From positions 1 to 64,000 of the forward strand of contig CAYZMM010000006.1 in assembly GCA_964479535.1 (NCBI GenBank): 64,000 nucleotides of DNA. The letters are read 5' to 3'. The notes under the pieces were generated by a model. That model saw only the letters and a list, made by a program, of their open reading frames with translations, ran no database searches and was not told the origin of the DNA. The position numbers were made by a program, and so were the translations under genes. The DNA is from S015-6 sp964479535 (lineage in GTDB: Bacteria; Desulfobacterota; DSWW01). Of the stretch, positions 43,625-51,981 are shown in pieces; position 1 is the stretch's first letter; each line of letters begins with the position of its first letter.

Positions 43625-45568
43625 TTGTTCGCGCTGGAACATGTTCATGTGAATTTCCCCAACCACGTGCTCGTGGAAGACGCGAGCCTGCGGGTCATGC
43701 CCGGGGATCGGCTGGCCCTGATCGGGGAGAACGGCTCCGGGAAGAGCACCCTGCTCAGGATCGCGGCAGGGGATCTGAAGCCGACAGCAGGCAGAGTGGA
43801 GAGAGGAAGAGACGTGGTCGTGGGCTATCTCCCCCAGAGCGGGCTCGCCCATCGTGGCAGGTCGCTCTGGGAGGAGGTGATCTCCGCCCTACCCGAATGG
43901 CTCGAGGCCGTGGAGACGCGGAGACGCCTGCTGGATCGGGTCGCCACCCTGTCCGGGGACGATCCCGAGCACGCGAGGGCCATGGCCGAGTACGGAGAAC
44001 TGGAGACCCGGTTCGAGCAGACCGACGGATACGCGAAGGAGAGCAAGCTGAAGCGGATTCTGGAAGGGCTTGGGTTCGTGCCGGCCGATTACGAACGGCC
44101 CGTCGAGGAGTTCTCGGCCGGGTGGCAGATGAGGGTGGGCCTGGCAAAGGTTCTGGCCAGGGAACCGGATCTGATGCTTCTGGACGAGCCGACCGATCAC
44201 CTGGATCTGGACGCGAAGAACTGGCTGGAAGAGTATCTCAAGGACCTGACCACAGGGTTCATCCTCGTTTCACACGACCGGCACCTTCTCGACGCCGTGG
44301 TGACGCGGATCGCGGAAATTTCTAATAGAAAGCTTGAACTATATTTAGGTAACTATTCAAAATACATAAAAGAAAAAGCAGACAAGGAAGAGACGCAGAC
44401 GGCCCGCTACGAGGCGCAGCAGGAGAAGCTGAAACGTATCGAAAACTTCGTGGCCAGGAACCGGGTCCGCAAGGACCGGGCCCGGCAGGCCCAGAGCCGC
44501 CTTCGTCAGATGGAGAAGATCGAGCGGGTGGACCCCGTGCAACGCCGGCAGACGGTGAGCTTCCCGATCCGTGTTCCGCCCCGGGCGCCCCGCATCCTCG
44601 TGGAGCTGGTCGATGTGACCAAGGTCTTCCCCGGAAGGATGCTGTTCGAGGATGTGAGCCTCAACGTGGAACGGGGAGAACGCATCGCCGTTGTGGGGCC
44701 GAACGGGGCGGGCAAGTCGACCCTGCTGCGGATCCTGGCCGGCTCGGAAAAGGTTCAGGGAGGTGTCCGGGCAGCAGAGGACCGGGTGTCGATCGGGTAC
44801 TACGGGCAGGACGAAGATGCCTGGTTCCGGCCGGGAGAGAGCCTGCTCGACGTGATCCTGTCCGCTTCGCCCCAACTCACCCAGGGGGAGGCGCGGTCCC
44901 TCCTCGCCCGTTTTCGCTTTCGCGGCGACGATGTCTTCAAGCCGGTCGATGCCCTGAGCGGCGGGGAGCGTTCCCGGCTCGCCATGGCCCGTGTGTTTCC
45001 GAAGCGGCACCACCTGCTCCTGCTGGACGAGCCGACCAACCACCTGGACATCGTGAGCCGACAGGCCCTCCTGGAAGCCCTGCAGGCCTATGGCGGGACC
45101 CTCGTTTTCGTGAGCCACGACCGGTACTTCATCCAGGAGATCGCCACCCGTGTCCTGGAGGTGAAGGACGCGAAGATCGAGAGTTTTCATGGCTCGTACG
45201 AGGATTTCCTGCTTGCCAAGGAGGAGGGGCGACTGATTGCCGTTTCCGCGTCCCCGGCCGCAGTGGACGAGGCGCGCGGGGAGGATGCAAAAGAGGAGGA
45301 GAAGCGGAAGCGTCTCGAGGAAAGGGAGCGGAGGAAGGCGCAGCAGCGCCGTGCGCAGAGGAGGACGAGGCGTATCGCCGAGATCGAGGAGAAGATCGAG
45401 GCTCTCGAGTCGTCGCTGGAAAGGGTGGAAAGGGAGATGCAGGACCCGGCCCTCGCCAGGGATCACCTCGCCCTGGAGGCGCTGCACGAAGAGGCGGAGA
45501 CGATCCGGGCAGGCCTGGAGCAGCACTACGCAGACTGGGAGAACCTCAGCGAGGAGGCAGAGATTTAG
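43625..45568 (+). CDS. ABC-F family ribosome-associated ATPase
   Basis: About 647 residues with two ABC domains and no membrane spans. Walker A GENGSGKSTLL and GPNGAGKSTLL, signatures EFSAGWQMRVG and LSGGERSRLAMA, and Walker B LMLLDEPTDHLD and LLLLDEPTNHLD are seen. A charged linker (about 235-305) and a C-terminal coiled coil match the Uup/YheS-type group. Such proteins act on the ribosomal E site. TTG at 43625 follows GGAGG by five bases. Codons around 44315-44390 are abruptly AT-rich. The gene ends in a 15-base tandem repeat that contains its stop. Confidence 0.87.
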   Translation: MFALEHVHVNFPNHVLVEDASLRVMPGDRLALIGENGSGKSTLLRIAAGDLKPTAGRVERGRDVVVGYLPQSGLAHRGRSLWEEVISALPEWLEAVETRRRLLDRVATLSGDDPEHARAMAEYGELETRFEQTDGYAKESKLKRILEGLGFVPADYERPVEEFSAGWQMRVGLAKVLAREPDLMLLDEPTDHLDLDAKNWLEEYLKDLTTGFILVSHDRHLLDAVVTRIAEISNRKLELYLGNYSKYIKEKADKEETQTARYEAQQEKLKRIENFVARNRVRKDRARQAQSRLRQMEKIERVDPVQRRQTVSFPIRVPPRAPRILVELVDVTKVFPGRMLFEDVSLNVERGERIAVVGPNGAGKSTLLRILAGSEKVQGGVRAAEDRVSIGYYGQDEDAWFRPGESLLDVILSASPQLTQGEARSLLARFRFRGDDVFKPVDALSGGERSRLAMARVFPKRHHLLLLDEPTNHLDIVSRQALLEALQAYGGTLVFVSHDRYFIQEIATRVLEVKDAKIESFHGSYEDFLLAKEEGRLIAVSASPAAVDEARGEDAKEEEKRKRLEERERRKAQQRRAQRRTRRIAEIEEKIEALESSLERVEREMQDPALARDHLALEALHEEAETIRAGLEQHYADWENLSEEAEI

Positions 45569-45606
45569 GGGACGGAGATTTAGGGGACGTTGTTAACTAC
45601 GTCCCC
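45560..45606. repeat. 15-bp tandem repeat and palindrome between convergent genes
   Basis: GAGATTTAGGGGACG occurs twice in perfect tandem (45560-45574, 45575-45589); the first copy contains the ABC-F stop codon. The second runs into an inverted repeat GGGGACGT-TGTTAACT-ACGTCCCC (45583-45606). Its position between convergent genes suggests a REP-like element or a bidirectional terminator without U-tracts. Confidence 0.6.
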
Positions 45607-45618
45607 GGAATTTGCTGG

Positions 45619-46512
45619 TTACACCCAGAGTCCGCGGAGGGGGCTGGACTGCAGTGCGATTTTGCCTCTTCGGAAGACACGAACCGTCCGGGTGGAGGAG
45701 GAGACCGTGATGGCGATCGCTTCTGTGGATTTGGATATGGCGGCCGCGGCGAGATGCCTCGTTCCCAGTCCCTTCGGAAGCTGCACCCCCTTTGCCGGCG
45801 TGTCGAGGTACCGGCCGGCGCTCAGGATCACGCCGTCGTGGCGAATCACGAACGCACCGTCGATCTGTGCGATCTCCTTGATCGTCTCGGCAAGATCCGG
45901 GTCGGTGATCCTCCGCTGATCTTCACTGTACCCCTGGAAGGGATTCAGGATCAGCGGGCGGGAGGCTTCCAGGACCTTCTGTGCATCGCCGACCACGAAG
46001 AGGCTCCCCACCGGGTTGCCCTCTCTTCCCTCGCGGGCGATTTCCATGGCCACGCCGACCGCCGCACTCAGAACGCTGCCCGGGATCGTCTCGGACAGCC
46101 GGGCCAGTTTCTGGAGGGAGACGTATTCGGTCTCTTCCCTGAGCTGGATGATGCTCAGCGAATCGATCTCCGAGCGGGACACCAGAGGAAAGAGGCAGAT
46201 CAGCCGCTGGCCGCGCTTGACCTTGCCGACACGCAACGCCTCCTGGAGGCAGCGCTCCAGCCACTCGTAGGGGGTCGTGTCGGGCAGGTCGAGGATCAGG
46301 TTGTCGATTCCCCGCAGCTTCGGGATGGTCTTGATCTTGCTCCCGAGGCCGAGAAGGATCGGCGGCGACTCCGGGACGTTTCGGAGGGGGTCCCAGTTGA
46401 TGACTTTGCGGGTGACGACCACGATCTGGTGGATGCGCTGAGACCGGGCATACTGAAAGGCGGTCTCCAGCAGGAAAGAGCCGGTCGTCCTCTTAAGGGG
46501 TGTTTTGCCCAT
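45619..46512 (-). CDS. Diadenylate cyclase (DisA_N domain) protein
   Basis: 297 residues. The C-terminal 85 residues hold the DAC domain: DGAFVIRHDGVILSAGRYL (DGA at 218-220) and LPKGLGTRHLAAAAISKSTEA. The catalytic RHR motif of DisA/DacA reads RHL here (252-254). The N-terminal 200 residues are soluble and not recognised; no membrane spans or helix-hairpin-helix DNA-binding domain are visible. Predicted to make c-di-AMP from ATP. A possible partner gene is not evident. Confidence 0.78.
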   Translation of the reverse strand: MGKTPLKRTTGSFLLETAFQYARSQRIHQIVVVTRKVINWDPLRNVPESPPILLGLGSKIKTIPKLRGIDNLILDLPDTTPYEWLERCLQEALRVGKVKRGQRLICLFPLVSRSEIDSLSIIQLREETEYVSLQKLARLSETIPGSVLSAAVGVAMEIAREGREGNPVGSLFVVGDAQKVLEASRPLILNPFQGYSEDQRRITDPDLAETIKEIAQIDGAFVIRHDGVILSAGRYLDTPAKGVQLPKGLGTRHLAAAAISKSTEAIAITVSSSTRTVRVFRRGKIALQSSPLRGLWV

Positions 46513-46605
46513 GACGGCAGACAGGGGACCTTTATCAGGGTTCAGGGACCGTTGCGGGGAACATGTTACTACGGATCGGTTCGAAACTCCACGGGCGATC
46601 CCTGT

Positions 46606-48027
46606 CTACCCCCGCCTCCTCCTGAGCCTCCACCCGAGCACCGCACCAAGGGGAAGCAGGATGCCGGCCACGAACCTGCCCAATTCGGAAGACCCGCGGA
46701 CAGCACTTGCACCGAAGCCGGAGGCGGCCGCGTCGGCGGCACAGGAGGTGCCGCTGCACACATCATCCTCATCCACCTGCCCGTAGCCCGCATCGCCGGG
46801 ACACTGGTTGTCCCGACCGTCGCAGCGCTCCGGTGCGCCCGGGTACGTGAACGCATAGGCGTCGTCGCAGTCCGCCAGGGGCCCGCCGGCACAGGAGGCA
46901 TCCCCCGGGTCCCCATAGCCGTCGCCGTCGCCGTCCGAGCAGCTGCCGTCCGGCATGGCGATGAAGATCTCGTCGTCCGAACCGTCGTTCCCCTCCCAGA
47001 CGATCCAGCCGCTGCTGTTGATCTGAGGCACCTTGTCCTCATAAGCGTTGTCGGTGATCTGGGTTGCGCTCAGACCGTCGTGGACGAATACCTCCGTGTC
47101 CGAGCCGTCATCCATCTCCCAGACGATCCAGCCGCTGTTGTTGATTTGCGGCACCATCTCGGGAAGCGAGTTGCTCGTGAGCTGCTCGGTGCCCGTGCCG
47201 TCGTAACAGAAGATCTCCGTGTCGAAGCCGCGGAGGCCGGTCCAGACCACCCACCCGTTGCCGTTCTGCTCTGCAAGGAGGTCGTCCTCGGAGTTGGTCG
47301 TAATCCGGGTCGTGTCCGCCCCGTCGTAGAGGAAGATCTCCCAGTCGGATCCGTCGTCCCCCTCCCAGACCACCTGCCCGCCGTCATTGATCAGGGGTGT
47401 CAGGAAGGAGTACCCGTACCCGTCGTCGTGGGCGTTGTTCGTGATCTGGGTGGTGCCCACGCCGTCATACAGGACAATCTCCCAGTCCGTCCCGTCCCAC
47501 ATTCGCCAGGCCATCTGCCCGCTGTTGTTCATCTGAGGGTAGAACTCCTGCGAGGCATTGTTGGTGACCTGCGTCGTGCTGACGCCGTCGAACAGATAGA
47601 TCTCCATGTCGGCGCCGTCGTTCCCCATCCAGACGACCCAGCCCAGGTCGTTGATCTGGGGCACCATGTCGGTGAGCGAATTGTCGGAAAGCTGGGATAT
47701 ACCGACCCCGTCATAGAAGAAGATCTCGTAGTCCGTGCCGTCGTCTCCTTCCCAGACGATCTCGCCGCTGTTGTTGATCTGCGGACCGATGTCGTCGTAA
47801 TCGTTGTTCGTGATCTGGGTCGTGGTCGTCCCGTCATAGAGGAAGATCTCGGTGTCGGCGCCGTCGTTTCCCATCCAGACGACCCACCCGTTGTCGTTGA
47901 TCCGTGGCTCCCCGTCGTCGTAGGCGTTGTCCGTGAGCGGAATCGGAACGTATGCCGCCTGGGAAGCGCAAAGGAAGAGAAAAAGGATCAAGGGACATAG
48001 CAGAGCAACAAAGAGGCATCTTCTCAT
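46606..48027 (-). CDS. Secreted eight-repeat beta-propeller protein
   Basis: 473 residues: a signal peptide (LFVALLCPLILFLFLCASQA), then eight repeats of about 41 residues (roughly 28-360) with the core W-x-G-NDG-x-D-x-EIFLYDG followed by ITNN, consistent with TolB-like propeller blades. Next comes an Asp-rich motif resembling calcium-binding repeats (SDGDGDGYGDPGD, near 370), a Cys-containing segment, and a C-terminal hydrophobic helix ending WRLRRRRG, as in MYXO-CTERM or PEP-CTERM sorting tails. Likely surface-anchored. Function unknown. Confidence 0.75.
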   Translation of the reverse strand: MRRCLFVALLCPLILFLFLCASQAAYVPIPLTDNAYDDGEPRINDNGWVVWMGNDGADTEIFLYDGTTTTQITNNDYDDIGPQINNSGEIVWEGDDGTDYEIFFYDGVGISQLSDNSLTDMVPQINDLGWVVWMGNDGADMEIYLFDGVSTTQVTNNASQEFYPQMNNSGQMAWRMWDGTDWEIVLYDGVGTTQITNNAHDDGYGYSFLTPLINDGGQVVWEGDDGSDWEIFLYDGADTTRITTNSEDDLLAEQNGNGWVVWTGLRGFDTEIFCYDGTGTEQLTSNSLPEMVPQINNSGWIVWEMDDGSDTEVFVHDGLSATQITDNAYEDKVPQINSSGWIVWEGNDGSDDEIFIAMPDGSCSDGDGDGYGDPGDASCAGGPLADCDDAYAFTYPGAPERCDGRDNQCPGDAGYGQVDEDDVCSGTSCAADAAASGFGASAVRGSSELGRFVAGILLPLGAVLGWRLRRRRG

Positions 48028-48091
48028 TTCCCGTTCCCCCGAATGGTGCTTCGACGGACAAATATGCGGACCGTGATACGCTTCTGTTGGA

Positions 48092-48123
48092 AACGGGCCA
48101 ACCCGAAACGGATATGGCCCGTT
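48092..48123. other. Perfect 9-bp inverted repeat with nested stem
   Basis: AACGGGCCA (48092) and TGGCCCGTT (48115) flank a 14-base loop that itself contains CCG-AAA-CGG. It lies between the lipoprotein gene and the propeller gene, both on the minus strand. There is no U-run, so it may be a processing site or weak terminator. Confidence 0.5.
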
Positions 48124-48168
48124 CTCAGGAACTCTGAAGAGGGGAAGTTTCGTATGCCGCCCGTACGG

Positions 48169-48585
48169 TCAAACGGTAGGCTCGGGTCCGCAGAGCCCTT
48201 CCTCCGCCGGAGGGTCTCCCAATCCTAAACCATCACATTCGCCCAGGCAGTCCGCCGACTCCGCGCAGTCCAGCCCCTCGCTTCCGTCCTGGCACGTGCC
48301 CAGGTAGCCCTTCTCGGGGATGTGGTTGCAGACGTCCGGAATCGTGATCCACTCCAGCGCCCATTCCGGCAACCAGTCCGGTATCATCGCCACGAGCCGC
48401 TCGCATTCGTCCTGGACCGTGACCGCCATGTTGCAGACCAGGTCCCGTCCCTGCCAAGCGCCCACCTCTTCGCACCAGGAGTCCTGGTTGTCGTAGCAGA
48501 CGACGATGACCTCTTCGTAGTCGCCGCATCCCACCATGAAGCCTGCGATCGCCAGGAGTGTGGCGCCCAGAAGCATCTTCCTCAT
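48169..48585 (-). CDS. Cys-containing lipoprotein, unknown function
   Basis: 138 residues. The signal MRKMLLGATLLAIAGFMVGC gives a lipidated Cys at about residue 20. The mature part has some 12 Cys (VCYDNQDSWCEE, CNMAV, DECERL, ESADCLGECDG) and a Trp-rich centre (DWLPEWALEWITIP). An excellent ribosome site (GGAGGGAGAAG) precedes the ATG. No recognised family. Its Cys density resembles the lipoprotein at 24173-24604 but the sequences are not similar. Confidence 0.72.
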   Translation of the reverse strand: MRKMLLGATLLAIAGFMVGCGDYEEVIVVCYDNQDSWCEEVGAWQGRDLVCNMAVTVQDECERLVAMIPDWLPEWALEWITIPDVCNHIPEKGYLGTCQDGSEGLDCAESADCLGECDGLGLGDPPAEEGLCGPEPTV

Positions 48586-48753
48586 CTTCTCCCTCCTTTC
48601 CCTAAATGAATTAATGGGTGTAAACATATTTTACCCTATCGAAAATCTCATATTTCGCACCGACTGTCAAGCAAAATTCTGATCCCTAAAGATATGTTTT
48701 ATAAATAACTGCCGGGTGTCTCGGAGCATCACAGGCACGGAAGCACGGAAGAA
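48586..48753. promoter_or_regulatory. AT-rich divergent intergenic region
   Basis: 168 bases separate the minus-strand lipoprotein from GWD. TTGACA occurs on the minus strand at 48670-48665, with only weak -10 candidates downstream. On the plus strand TTCTGA and TATAAA with a 17-base spacer precede GWD. The region is AT-rich and should hold both promoters. Confidence 0.35.
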
Positions 48754-51700
48754 ATGTGTTTTTTCACGGGCAGTGCTAAAGTGGCGGTCAGAAGAGGAAC
48801 CGCACTCTTGAACAGGCTTGCGGGCGAGGCGTGCATGGTGGGCCGGGAACCGGCGGCGAAACAGACGAATGCGGGCGGCAGGACACGGTCGCCTTCCGAG
48901 TTGATCCGGCACGACTTCGCCGGCCGGGACCTCCTCTACGAGGAGGGGTACGACCTCGGTGGTGAGGATTTCCTCGCCGTGGCCGTGGGGAAGGGCGATA
49001 CGTCCAGGCGGCTCAGCCTGATCACGAACCTTACCGGCCCGCTGCTTCTGCACTGGGGCTTTTCCAGTCAGCGAAACCGCGAATGGGCCCTGCCGCCGCC
49101 GGAGACGAGGCCGCCGGACACGGTCGAGTTCGACGGTGCAGCGGTTCAGACGCCCTTTCTTCCCCGGGAAGACGGGTTCGCAGGCCTTCAGCTGGACCTG
49201 CCCGTGGGCGACCTGCCGGCAGGGATCTGTTTCGTGCTCCACGAGCCGGACACGGGCAGATGGCTCAAGGACGGCGCACGGAACTTCTACGTTCCCATCG
49301 ACGATCCTCTGTACCTGGGCGATGATCCGGGCGAGGCGAGGCTCGCGGCCCTTGCCGACGCCATCGTCTCCGCCGAGACGAGCACCGGTTCCTGGACCCT
49401 GATGCACCGGTTCAACCTCTGCCACGACCTGCTGGACAGGGTGACGGGAAACGTGCACGGATGGGCGCTCCTCTTCGTCTGGCTTCGTTACTCGGCGATC
49501 CGGCAGCTCGACTGGCAGCGCAACTACAACACAAAGCCGAAAGAGGTCGCCCACGCAATGGACCGGCTCACGAGGAAGCTGGCCGACGCGTTCCCTCGCG
49601 AGCCGGCCGGCCGCGAGCTCATACGCCTGATGTTCACGACCCTCGGTCGGGGCGGACAGGGCCAGAGGATCCGCGATGAGATCCTCGAGATCATGCACCG
49701 CCACCACGTCAAGGAGGTCTCGGGGCACTTCCTGGAGGAATGGCACCAGAAGCTGCACAACAACACGACCCCGGACGACATCGTGATCTGCGAAGCCTTT
49801 CTCGCCTTTCTCCGGAACGAGGGGGATCTCGCGAGCTTTTACAGAACCCTGGAGCAGGGGGGCGTGACCCGGGACCGGCTCGAACGCTACGAGCGCCCGA
49901 TCCGAAGCGAACCCGATCTGGTGCCCCACAGCCGGGACGGCCTGATCCGGGATTTCGAGCATTTTCTCGGCACGCTCCGGGCCGTGCACGGCGGCGTGGA
50001 TCTTCAGACGGCCGTCCACGAATCCAGCGGGCTCCTGGACGGGTCCTTCGATGACCTCCTCGCCTTCGTCCTGCATCACCGCGCCGACGGGGCCGTCCCC
50101 GCGCCGCGCCTGGCGGAGAGGATTTTCGAGGCGCGCGGCCGGATCGACGAATGCCTGGACCAGGGTCACGAGGTGCGCGACCTCCTGTTCCTGGACCTGG
50201 CCCTGGAATCGACGCTTCGCGTGCGGGTGGAACAGGCCCTGGAAGAGGAGACCGGCCCGGAGGCGCGTACGGATCTCATTCGGTGGGCCCTCGAGAACTT
50301 CCTGCTCGCACACCCGATGCCGGAAATCGAGCTGTGTCTGCGTCAGTGGCGCGTGCTCGCCCGGGCGGAGAGCATCGGAAGGGAATGGGCCCTGGAAGCG
50401 GGGGCCGCTGCCGAGCGCACGACGCGAGGGCTGTCCGGCTTCGGGAAACGCCTCGGCGAACTCCTGCAGCCGAAAGCCGACCTTCTCGGCCGGGCCTTCG
50501 GGGCCGACCGCTGGGCGGTCGAGCTCTTCAGCGAGGAGGTCGTCCGGGGGACCCTCGCATCGGCGCTGTCGAACCTCCTGCACCTTCTTCAGCCCGCATT
50601 GCGAAAGGCCGCGGATCTGGGAGACTGGCAGGTCGTGAGTCCGGGCCGTGGGGCCGGCCGGCTCGAGGTCGTGCACGCCCTGGAGACGATTCAGGGCAGG
50701 CCCTTCGAACGGCCCGTGGTGATCCTCACGGAGCGGCTTTCCGGCTACGAGGAGATTCCGAAAGGCGTGGCAGGCATCTTGACGCCGGCAGGGGTGGATG
50801 CGCTGTCCCATCTCGCGATCCGGGCCCGGAACGGGCACGTTCCCTTTGCCGTGTGCTACAGCCCGGGGCGGATCGACGGGCTTCGGCATCTTCAGGGGAC
50901 GAGCCTTCGGGTGTGCGTGGGCGGGGCAGGGGATGTGACGGTCGAGCCGGGAGAAGCGGAAGAGGCGCAGGTGCCGGCCCCGAGCACCGCTGCCCCGCCG
51001 AAGCCGGCGGTACGCCCGTCTCGTGGACGCGTCCTTTCGCTGGGGGAATTCGAGGAGGGCCGGGTAGGCTGGAAGTCCCTGAACCTGAGACGGCTGGCCG
51101 ACGGTCTGCCCTCCTCGATCTCCGTGCCCCGGTCAGCGGCCCTGCCCTTTGGTGTCTTCGAGAAGGTCCGGGAACAAGAGGCGAACCGGGAGGCGGCCGA
51201 ACGGTACGACCGGCTGGCCGCGCAGGTGGAGGAGGGTGGGGCACAGGCCCTCGAGGAGCTCCGGCAGGTCGTTCTGTCCCTGGAAGCGCCGCAGGGATGG
51301 ATGGACGACCTGCTCCGGCGTCTGGCGGAGGCAGGCATACCGCAGCCGGCCGATCCCGGGGAGGCCTGGACCTGCATCAAACGCGTGTGGGCCTCCAGCT
51401 GGAACGAGCGGGCCTGCCTGAGCCGCCGTGCCCGCGGCATTTGCCACGGAGACTTCCGGATGGCCGTTCTGGTCCAGGAGGTGGTCGACGCGGAATACGC
51501 CTTCGTGCTCCACACCGCCGACCCGATCTCCGGCAACCGGGACGAGCTTTACGCAGAGGTGGTCCTCGGTCTCGGCGAGACCCTGGTCGGCAACCATCCG
51601 GGCAGCGCCCTTCGTTTCACCTGTCCGAAAGAGGAGCCGGTCCCCCGGATCCTGGCCTGTCCGAGCAAGAGCGTGGGGCTCTACGGCAGGGGCCTGATCT

Positions 51701-51981
51701 TCCGGTCCGACTCGAGCGGGGAGGACCTTGCCGGGTACGCAGGGGCCGGCCTCTACGACAGCTTCCTGCTGGAGCCGCCCGCCGAAGTCCGGCTCGATTA
51801 CGCAGAGGAGCGGCTCCTGCGAGACGGGGGCTTCCTTCGGGAGTTCGCCTTTCAATTGACCCGTGTCGGCGTCACGATCGAGAATCTCTTCGGCGCCCCG
51901 CAGGACATCGAAGGCGCCTATGCCGGCGGCAGGGTCCACGTGGTCCAGACCCGCCCCCAGGTGGGGATCCCAGATGGTTGA
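48754..51981 (+). CDS. Alpha-glucan, water dikinase (plant GWD-like)
   Basis: 1,075 residues matching plant starch phosphorylator GWD along its length. An N-terminal CBM45-like module (LLLHWGFSSQRNREWALPPP; FVLHEPDTGRWLKD) precedes RQLDWQRNYNTKP, GQRIRDEILEIM and the hallmark EEWHQKLHNNTTPDD (near 328). The phosphohistidine segment is DALSHLAIRARN with His686 as the expected catalytic residue. The C-terminal ATP-grasp domain has VWASSWNERA, MAVLVQEVVDAEYAF, FRSDSSGEDLAGYAGAGLYDS and VVQTRPQVG. It would transfer ATP beta-phosphate to glucose C6 in glucan. Plant GWD has two CBM45s; one is seen here. ATG at 48835 is an alternative start. Clustered with other glucan genes. Confidence 0.88.
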   Translation: MCFFTGSAKVAVRRGTALLNRLAGEACMVGREPAAKQTNAGGRTRSPSELIRHDFAGRDLLYEEGYDLGGEDFLAVAVGKGDTSRRLSLITNLTGPLLLHWGFSSQRNREWALPPPETRPPDTVEFDGAAVQTPFLPREDGFAGLQLDLPVGDLPAGICFVLHEPDTGRWLKDGARNFYVPIDDPLYLGDDPGEARLAALADAIVSAETSTGSWTLMHRFNLCHDLLDRVTGNVHGWALLFVWLRYSAIRQLDWQRNYNTKPKEVAHAMDRLTRKLADAFPREPAGRELIRLMFTTLGRGGQGQRIRDEILEIMHRHHVKEVSGHFLEEWHQKLHNNTTPDDIVICEAFLAFLRNEGDLASFYRTLEQGGVTRDRLERYERPIRSEPDLVPHSRDGLIRDFEHFLGTLRAVHGGVDLQTAVHESSGLLDGSFDDLLAFVLHHRADGAVPAPRLAERIFEARGRIDECLDQGHEVRDLLFLDLALESTLRVRVEQALEEETGPEARTDLIRWALENFLLAHPMPEIELCLRQWRVLARAESIGREWALEAGAAAERTTRGLSGFGKRLGELLQPKADLLGRAFGADRWAVELFSEEVVRGTLASALSNLLHLLQPALRKAADLGDWQVVSPGRGAGRLEVVHALETIQGRPFERPVVILTERLSGYEEIPKGVAGILTPAGVDALSHLAIRARNGHVPFAVCYSPGRIDGLRHLQGTSLRVCVGGAGDVTVEPGEAEEAQVPAPSTAAPPKPAVRPSRGRVLSLGEFEEGRVGWKSLNLRRLADGLPSSISVPRSAALPFGVFEKVREQEANREAAERYDRLAAQVEEGGAQALEELRQVVLSLEAPQGWMDDLLRRLAEAGIPQPADPGEAWTCIKRVWASSWNERACLSRRARGICHGDFRMAVLVQEVVDAEYAFVLHTADPISGNRDELYAEVVLGLGETLVGNHPGSALRFTCPKEEPVPRILACPSKSVGLYGRGLIFRSDSSGEDLAGYAGAGLYDSFLLEPPAEVRLDYAEERLLRDGGFLREFAFQLTRVGVTIENLFGAPQDIEGAYAGGRVHVVQTRPQVGIPDG

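Noticed and set aside
45754..48000. 748-residue plus-strand frame opposite the diadenylate cyclase and propeller genes
   Set aside because: Its repeats simply mirror the propeller repeats on the other strand; both minus-strand genes have clear domains.
48667..50889. 740-residue minus-strand frame opposite GWD
   Set aside because: The plus-strand GWD matches a known family throughout, whereas this frame has none of its own.
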